A DNA stretch of 64,000 nt from contig OY856187.1 in NCBI GenBank assembly GCA_963693315.1, forward strand, positions 73,343,113 through 73,407,112, given 5' to 3'. Within the stretch, counting starts at the first letter, position 1. Every line of letters begins with the position of its first letter. A program made the translations under genes and the position numbers. Source of the DNA: Diogma glabrata. Lineage: Eukaryota > Arthropoda > Insecta > Diptera > Cylindrotomidae. The notes beneath the pieces are model-generated. The model ran no database searches. It was given only the letters and a program-made list of their open reading frames with translations, and was not told the origin of the DNA. This document shows, piece after piece, positions 57,154 through 64,000 of the stretch.

Positions 57154-57822
57154 TTAAATTGCCTTCAATGTAGAAAAGCCGACTATTTTCAACAATTGTT
57201 TGGGATTTCCATTGTCTTGAACGAACATCTTGATGTCAGTACGAAATTCTCCTTCAATGGATACTTCAGGCAACTTTGCTGTATCAATTTTATACTGTTT
57301 GACATAATAATGTCCCTTTTTATATGGACATTGATCGACTATATTACCGTGATGTTTTAAACCATCAAACATAATCAACAAAAATGGTTCCATCTTTGGA
57401 TTCGACAGTAATTCACATAAATTGCGTTGAGATGATGTATAAATACTTACATAGTGGCCATGCTCATCTTTTTTTAGTATTTCGATTATGATGGTCTAGA
57501 ACGTTATTAAATCATTACCTACTAACAATAAAATTGTTAATTTTTTAAAACTACTTATATACCAGTGAATTATCAGAGTCCTTTAGAACTTCTAAATCAA
57601 GATCTACAATAGGATGGTGATCTGTTGTGTTATGGAACTTTATATCAATTTTGCAATAATCTGGATTCGCTTCTGCTTCCACATTGTTTACAAAGATTTG
57701 AAACTGGAAATTTTCAATTTTTATACTGTGGTTACATAGAAACAGTTACATACCTCTTTTGCACTTGCTCTTATAACAATATAACAAATAAAATAAAAAG
57801 TGGTTAATAATAATTTCGTCAT
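57154..57822 (-). CDS. DUF1091 (DM8-type) secreted protein, three exons
   Basis: Exons are 57822-57754, 57703-57563 and 57495-57154, giving 183 residues with both introns in phase 0 (50 and 67 bp; donors GTATGT and GTATAT, acceptors TTCCAG and TTCTAG). Residues 1-21 form a signal peptide (MTKLLLTTFYFICYIVIRAS). The body contains FVNNVEAEANPDYCKIDI, RNLCELLSN, then GNIVDQCPYKKGHYYVKQY. The CPYKGxYYIKN block preceded by GN-x-x-x-C is the DUF1091 signature. PEVSIEGEFRTDIKMFV matches the LPxGEYRxD region. Family length is about 180 residues, so the gene looks complete. These fly-expanded secreted proteins are related to MD-2-like lipid-binding folds by general belief, but function here is unknown. 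Confidence 0.82.
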
Positions 57823-58960
57823 AGTAACACCTAAAAAGTAAATTTATTTCACTTTTAAAATGTAAGTAAAATTACACTATTGTTATTCCACGAAAACCAC
57901 AAACTTTTATACTATCAAACAATCCATTGTTTTTGCTTATAGAGCCTCAAAAAATGATGAATATTATAATTATGATTATTTCACAAAGGAAACGGAACAT
58001 GGATAAAAATCTAATGTGGTTTTAATAATAAAATTGTTTGGTTTATGTAATGTACTTTTTCCTAAATTTAAAACCGATTAGTATTTTAAACTAAAATATT
58101 TAAATACGTTCAAATAAGTATTTTTGTCTTTTTGGAGTATATGAGTACTGAGTTGTGGCTTTGCACGAATAGAATTTAAAATATATAGATAGACCTATGC
58201 ATCTCAATATAAAATATAAAAATTGGTACTTAAAAACAGTGATAAAAGCAAAAACAGTAAGGCAATAAAAATCATTATGCATGGAAAAAAAATTTCGAAA
58301 TTTATTATAAATGGCGTATTTATAAACATGGTGAAAAACGGACATTTTTGAAAATAGTTATAAACTGAGCATTTTAATTCTTTATCACTCCTAGCGTTTC
58401 TTGTAGTTTTAATTATTTCTGCTGAGCCCATCCATATAATCGTTCAAAATTTACGAATATTTTTATCAATGCAAGTTTTTTGTTTAATCTTTTTGGTATA
58501 GGGAAAATAGGCGAAATAAGGCAAGAAATATGGTAAAAGAACGCATTTAAATGCAAATATGGTAAAAATACGCGCGCAGTTTGTTGATAACAGTTGGAAT
58601 AACAAAATAACAATATAAAAACATACACATCGAATATACAACAAGTTAAAAAGTTCAAATAAAGATCAGATAAAGATTAATCCTAATATATTCAACGATT
58701 AAAAAGAATAAAACCAAAAAATTGTAACAAAACACTTTAACAAAAAAATAAAATTAACAAGCTGTTTACCTCGTTGGCACTTGGCGTAAATTTTTAAGTA
58801 ACATAATTATGTTCACCAAAAAACAAGTTCGAACTGACTCTTTTGAAACTTCTAAGGAAGTACTCTAATTTCTATATACGTTATTATGGTTTTCCATATC
58901 ATTTACTGTTTGTGTGCTTTTGTCGCTTTTGAATTAAAATGCAATAATTATAAATATACT
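57823..58960. other. Intergenic AT-rich sequence upstream of the DUF1091 gene
   Basis: This would contain the promoter of the minus-strand gene. I see no decisive core element. The predicted frames at 58100-58658 are hydrophobic, low-complexity and not convincing. Confidence 0.4.
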
Positions 58961-58964
58961 TTTA

Positions 58965-59135
58965 ACTGTTTATTTTTAATTTTTAATTTTATTAATAATA
59001 ATATAAACTTCCTTATAGTAACAATTTGATTTTTATTTGATTGAATATCGATTTCGACTTACGTCATCCTCAGTTCTTAAATTATTCTTATTGTTACTAT
59101 AAGGAAGTTTATATTATTATTAATAAAATTAAAAC
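58965..59135. repeat. Retroposon 3' end with an inverted repeat and hammerhead-like motif
   Basis: AATAATATAAACTTCCTTAT and its inverse at 59100-59125 flank a centre with the motif at 59052-59073. The left half is repeated at 63520-63640, where it follows a CR1-like coding end. Confidence 0.7.
59052..59073 (-). ncRNA. Hammerhead-like motif
   Basis: On the minus strand: CTGAGGA (59073-59067), stem GAC/GTC with loop GTAA, GAAA (59055-59052), then TCGATATTC. The core boxes match the hammerhead consensus. Stem II is only 3 bp. Confidence 0.45.
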
Positions 59136-59189
59136 AGTAAAAAGCATATTTTTAAATATTGCACTTTAACTCTAATTTCGTCTTCAGGA

Positions 59190-59860
59190 GTTAATATGAA
59201 AACACTTCATTTTAAACCGAAAACTATCGAAAAATATTTTAAGGCAGTTGAACATCAACAAAGCTTCCGTACCGTACAATATCCCACATATTATTATAAA
59301 AACATTTTCTAAAGAACTTGCAACAACTTTAACAAAAATCTTCCACACATCTAATAAATATGCAATATTTTTCCTTCGTGCTAGTTGGTAAAGTGGAAGT
59401 TGGTCAATGTCCTGTTCGTCCTCAAAAAAGGGATGGAATGTGACATTTCAAATTATACACCAATAGACCACGGCTCAATTTTGTCTCACTCTATTTTTCA
59501 TTTATATCAACGAACTGTTGAAAAACTACCAGTAATTCAATAACTTGTTCATTGACAGTCACAATTTTCAATGAGTTACAGTGAATCGATCTAAAAACGG
59601 CAATGAAGAGCGCGTCTAGAAAAAATGGTCTTCTCAAAAGATGGCCTCATCATTTCCACAATTTTAAGTTGCCATGTTTGGGGCGCTTCATCTGGCGCGC
59701 TTCCATCCTGGCATTTTAAGACTCCGTTCAAAAACGTGCTATACGAATTATAGATAACCGAAAGTTAACATCAAATCTTGATTTCCTACAACATCGTCAC
59801 ACTGTTGCTGATGTACATGCATAATCTGTCAAAATTTACTCAAGTAGGATAGCAGAGTTT
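59190..59860 (+). pseudogene. Decayed CR1/jockey-type reverse transcriptase
   Basis: Plus-strand pieces in shifting frames: CRPKKGWNVTF-like region near 59420, FFIYINELLK (59490-59520), SCHVWGASSGA-like sequence near 59670, and RKLTSNLDFLQHRHTVADVH (59760-59820), the LDSLQHRRxVADL block. Many indels. Related to the copy at 62540-63470. Confidence 0.6.
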
Positions 59861-59869
59861 TTGTCGCGT

Positions 59870-60310
59870 TCTTTGGGCTTGATCGAAAACAGACTGATTT
59901 ATTTACATGCCAACGAACAACATAAAATAAAGCAATCTACTTTTGTAAATGTAGTGGTAAATTAATTTGACTTTTTGTTCTGTCAGTTGATATAAATACA
60001 TGTTTTTTGGTTATTTTTACATTTAAAGAAAATGTAAAAATGATATATTTTTCGTTTTATCATTTTGCTTATAATAACTTTATTATTTTGTCTTTGGAAG
60101 TATAGAAAAAGAGGTAACTTTTGAATGAAAAATTCAATTTGACAAGGACAATTAATGTTTTATTTCTTACACCTTTTTCTTGTTATTTTTTATTATTATT
60201 TTTTCTTGTTAGTTTTTAAAAACAATTTTCTAAGTTTGTAACTGTATATTTTCAATAAATAGTGCCCTGAGGAAGCTTCCAAACGAAGGCGAAACGTCGG
60301 CAAAATTACG
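59870..60310 (+). pseudogene. Penelope-type tail with hammerhead-like motif
   Basis: LIENRLIYLHANEHHKI and QSTFVNVVVN-stop match the fragment at 3109-3294. The 3' non-coding part ends in the hammerhead-like sequence at 60267-60300. Confidence 0.45.
60267..60300 (+). ncRNA. Hammerhead-like motif
   Basis: CTGAGGA (60267-60273), an imperfect stem II GCTTCC/GAAGGC, GAAA (60291-60294) followed by CGTCGG, the GTC being the expected cleavage triplet for a short-stem-III form as described in Penelope elements. Confidence 0.5.
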
Positions 60311-60379
60311 AAATAATTGTTTAATTTTTCTATATTGACTGAAGTACACACACAATAAACTAATGAAAAATATAGCGAA

Positions 60380-61260
60380 GTATAAAATACTCATAATTTT
60401 TTAGAATTTTGCGATGCACAGTTTTTGAATTATTGTAAAAAAAGAGGAAGAAAAAGTTTGTCCTCCCGTTGGGTTTCGAGCTTAATTGACAGACAAATTT
60501 GAAAAAATTCACAGAGAAAGGAAGTTTGATAAACTTTGACCGAAGTTGCACTTAATTATTTTTCTGTATTTTGAGGGGGTGAGATTGGGAAAGGGTGAAA
60601 AAAATCTTTTTTGACTGACCCAAACGAGTGAGGTGTCATATGAAAGAGTACTTAATTTAAGAAACATTATAATTTTTTTTAGAATTTTGCAGTGCAAAGT
60701 TTTTGAGTTATTGTCAAAAAAGTGCAACCAAAAGTTGGTCCTCCTCCACTACGTTTCTTCGTTGATTGACAGAAAAATTTGAAAAACTTCTAGAGACAGC
60801 AAATTTGAACCTATTTGAACCCTTAACGAAAAATAAAGCGAAGTCTCAAATAATTTTACTTCCATATGTTTAGGGGTTGGGAGTGGTGAAGGTGAAAAAG
60901 AGGTTTTTTGACCCAAATGAATGTCTTATGAAAGAGCGCTAAATTTCAGAAAAATTGTGAATTGTGTTTTTTTAGATTTTTTCAGTACAGTTTTTGAATT
61001 ATTGTCAAAAAAATGCAACAAAAAGTTGGTCTCCCGCCCTACGTTTCGACTGTGATTGACAGAATAATTTGAAAAAACTTAGAGATAGGAGGTTTGCTAA
61101 ACATTGAACGAAAACTATAGCAAAGTGTAACATAATTATATTTCTGTATATTGAGGGGGTGAGATTGGGGAAGAGCGAAAAAATTTTTTTTGATCAAACC
61201 GAATGGGCAAAGATAGAAACCCTCGGCGAGCGAATTTTATTCGCACTTGACCGACTTTTT
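60380..61260. repeat. Tandem units related to those at 10330-11640
   Basis: About three units of roughly 290 bp with CACAGTTTTTGAATTATTGT, TTGATTGACAGA, GAGGGGGTGAGATTGGG and GACCCAAACGAGTGAGGTG. It ends at GAGCGAATTTTATTCGCACTTG, the same boundary motif as near 11980. Confidence 0.8.
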
Positions 61261-62539
61261 TTTTATCTAACATCGATTTTTTTGCCAAAGAACGCGACAA
61301 CAGTCGATTTGCAGATTCAATTTCATCGGAGAAATAGGCCACGGCATTTGATAGATCAAAAAACATATTTTCAACAATATTTTGAAATATTTTACATAAA
61401 ATATAAACTCGAAATCTTTAAAATAATAAACCATTCTTGACACTCAAACGAGTGAACCTTGACACTCAAACGAAATTGTGCTTTCCACTTGCCACTTATA
61501 GCCTCAAAAACCAAAACACAGAGCAACGAATTTCAGAGAGACCGCAGTGGTTTTTGTTTAAAATTCAGCGAATTTACTTTTTACGTTCGGAGTTGAGTCT
61601 GGTACAGAATAAAAACAACGCATGTTCAGTAATATACCAAACCCAAGGGATATAAAAATTATACAAAAGAATTGCAATCTTACTTAAAAAAATTAAACCT
61701 TCCATATGACATCCAAACGGGTCCAAAAAATTTCGTTTTATATTTTCCACTTCTTTCAATTCAAAACACAGAGTTACGAATTTCGAAGAGACTACTATTT
61801 TTTAATAGTTTAGATTCATACTATATTCATTAAGTTTTCTACAATTCTGCAATTTACTTAGTTTATCAATCGGTCACTTTATAAGATAAGGGGCCTGAGG
61901 CCCACTTATCTTACCGGTGGCGTTACTTTCTAATATAAGGAGCCTGATACACAAACACACATACACACACATTTTCGATAATATCGCTGGTATAGAGCAA
62001 CAATGGGTTATTTTAAAATTTTGAAATTTTCTGTGCATTATGTTACAAAATACATTCACTATTTATACTGCATTAACAAGAAAATCTTAAAATAAAAACT
62101 AATGTGCTATCACAATTCACAGATATACCTTTATTGCATTCTTTATTCTTTAAAAATCGGAAATAATTAGAAAAATATTAAATCGTATGCGCATTGATTC
62201 GACCATAAAGAAGTGTATTGATGATATGTTTATTGCACTAGGAATTCTTAGCTGTTTTAAAAAGACAAAATTAGGATTTTCTTAATAACTATAAAGGCCT
62301 TTTTTTATGGCCGAGCCAAGGTCTTAGGTCGATAGAACTTATAGATCCCCCAAAAATGGATTGTGAAGGTCGGATGGGTGTACACCAAAGTATTAGCACT
62401 AGTGTTCCATTTTTAAAATACGGAACCCCATATATTACTGCCGCGATAGTAAACAAAAATATGTATTAAATTAAAACTAAAAGAAAATCATAACTTTGGA
62501 AAAATATGAAGTTTTGGTGATATAATGCACTTATATCAA
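61261..62539. other. Unassigned sequence with repeat scraps
   Basis: It includes two CAAAACACAGAGYAACGAATTTC-like segments (61512, 61763) and a TACGGAACCCCATATATTAC scrap (62421) of the GGGTTCCG family. No gene was seen. Confidence 0.4.
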
Positions 62540-63475
62540 TTACATTACACATTACATTTCACAATTACACGTCAAACCCAAAATTGTCGAAAAACTTTTA
62601 AAGGGGTTAAACAACAACAAACTCTCTGGTCTGGACAACATTCCTCCTGTTATTGTAAACACAATTTCAAAAGAACTTGAACCAACTCTTACCAAAATAT
62701 TCTATAAATCCTATAAATCTATTTTTTCCATCCTGCTGGAAGTTGGCCAATGTCCAGCCTGTCCTAAAAAAAAGAACGAAACGTGATATTTGAAATTATA
62801 GGCCAATAGCCTTACTCCCAGTCCTGTCTAAAATATACGAGCACTATATTAATTCACACATATCCAAATTTTTGGAAGACAACCATTTGATATCTGATAG
62901 CAAATACGGTTTTAGAAACAAAAGATCAACAACCGATCTATTGAACTATGTATCTCATCTTTGGAATAGCGTACTTGTGAAAGGTGGTGCAACGTAAGTG
63001 ATCGCATTAGACATCTCAAACGCATTTGATCGAATCTGGCATGCCAACTTGATCAACAAGCTCGTTGCGTACGGTTTTCATCCCGTAGTCGTGAATTTCA
63101 CTCAAAATTTTCTGCCTAGCCGATACATCTCGGTCGGAATCTATAGATGGCTTTTCTTCTGAGTCTAAATTAAAAACCGCTGGTGTACCCCAAGGCTCAG
63201 TTTTATTTCCCAATTTATATCAACGAACTGTTGCAAATCACCAGTAACCCAATAAATAGTTTTGCAGATGATAGTACACTGCACAAGTCATTCGTCCGCC
63301 TATCTTCAAAGGGTAAAATGCATGAACGAATAAATCCCGCCTGGACATTTAAAAAAAGCGTCCACCAACACCTCAAGACGCATGTTGTTGTGGGACCTAG
63401 GTCTTTAAAGGTATCTATGTGTTTTTGTGACACATTTTGCAATTCCTACTACACAACACTTTTTAATTAAAATGC
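62540..63475 (+). pseudogene. CR1/jockey-type reverse transcriptase, 5'-truncated and decayed
   Basis: In order: NYRPIALLPVLSKIYEHYI (fingers), YGFRNKRSTTDLLNYV, ALDISNAFDRIWHANLI (motif A), AGVPQGS-equivalent with a frameshift (AGVPQGSV region near 63180), NSFADDSTLHKS (motif C, about 63260), then TFKKSVHQHLKTHVVVGPRS at the C-terminus. A stop at 62995 and several frameshifts inactivate it. It is the longest of five or more fragments of this family in the window. Confidence 0.85.
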
Positions 63476-63640
63476 AATATTTAAAAAATATACTTTTTAC
63501 TGTTTATTTTTAAATTTATTTTATTAATAATAATATAAACTTCCTTATAGTAACAATTTGGATTTTATTTTTTATTTTATAGAATATCGATTTCGACTTA
63601 CGTCATCCTCAGTTCTTAAATTATTATTCTAAAAAAAAAA
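63476..63640. repeat. 3' non-coding end of the CR1-like element with hammerhead-like motif
   Basis: The sequence from TTAATTAAAATGCAAT through AATAATATAAACTTCCTTAT and ATATCGATTTCGACTTACGT is shared with 58920-59085, next to another copy of the same retroposon family. The hammerhead-like motif is at 63591-63612 (minus strand). Confidence 0.65.
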
Positions 63641-64000
63641 ATATGAATTTTGGAGTAAAATAAGCAAAAATATGCACCTGAAACAGATTTTAAGCTTAAC
63701 CATTCTTTAATTAAGTGCTGCAAAAAACATGCTAGTGCATATCTGGCCATCTGATTCGTCTGTATTTCATTTAGGAAAATAGTTGTTTCCTTTATTTATC
63801 ATTTGAATTTATAACCTAACAGAACAACAAATCATAAAAGATCTCCAAATTAGCAAACACAATCGATTTTTGAAAAAAAATTGTGTAATTTCAATATAAG
63901 TATTGGAATTATTTCATATATGTAAAATATTTAACTTTTTTTCTGAAAGAAAATGTTCAAGGTCCTACAATGTTTAATAACTTTTAAGGTTCCATAGCTA
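63641..64000. other. Unassigned sequence at the window end
   Basis: Nothing recognised. Confidence 0.35.

Noticed and set aside
58100..58658. Hydrophobic minus-strand frames upstream of the DUF1091 gene
   Set aside because: Phe/Ile/Leu-rich readings of AT-rich DNA with overlapping alternatives, no splice-compatible extension and no family resemblance.

Overview
The window is 64 kb of very AT-rich eukaryotic chromosome with few genes and many repeats. It is almost certainly from an insect and probably from a fly (Diptera). Three things point there: a spliced DUF1091 (DM8-type) secreted protein gene, a family common in flies; divergent CAP/antigen-5-like genes with short GT-AG introns; and Penelope, CR1/jockey-like, RTE-like, Ty3/gypsy, hAT and PIF/Harbinger remnants of the kind usual in insects. 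There is one assembly gap (200 N, 39210-39409). No bacterial operon, rRNA or CRISPR is visible. Most long open frames are either transposon proteins or artefacts of (TA)n arrays.

Host genes. (1) An intact three-exon CAP-like gene with signal peptide and C-terminal membrane anchor lies at 42483-43471 (+). (2) The last two exons of a paralogue lie at 480-1198 (-). The adjacent first exon at 2537-4489 is split by a 1.6 kb insertion and frameshifted, but a second, intact copy of that first exon with its upstream flank lies at 23820-24152 (-). (3) A three-exon DUF1091 gene lies at 57154-57822 (-).

Region by region. 0-6.5 kb: CAP paralogue, a palindromic SINE-like element and small MITEs. 6.5-12 kb: a fold-back repeat half, then a tandem-repeat region carrying a 2-kb hAT element with its own MITE. 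12-21 kb: CR1/jockey-like reverse transcriptase, Ty3/gypsy integrase remnant, AT minisatellites, a Harbinger-like element and a small hAT-like element. 21-27 kb: nested hAT elements, the lone CAP exon and retroposon tails. 27-30 kb: long (TA)n arrays containing a 1-kb perfect fold-back element. 30-33 kb: a decayed ZMYM-type hAT transposase. 33-39 kb: copy 1 of element X. 40-46 kb: a TA-flanked element, the intact CAP gene, retroelement tails and another (TA)n fold-back. 46.4-51.4 kb: copy 2 of element X. 51.4-64 kb: tandem repeats, a GGCCGGCC-containing fold-back, the DUF1091 gene, and Penelope and CR1-like tails.

The most interesting system is element X: a DNA-transposon-like unit with about 1-kb inverted termini and a roughly 700-residue two-exon protein that I cannot assign to a named transposase superfamily. 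The two copies in the window serve as each other's control. Copy 2 shows the empty sites of an RTE-like insertion and of a 90-bp hAT MITE found in copy 1, and copy 1 shows what was deleted from copy 2. A second theme is a set of hammerhead-ribozyme-like motifs (CTGANGA, stem II, GAAA) next to Penelope-type and CR1-like tails. A third is the repeated placement of fold-back elements inside (TA)n arrays.
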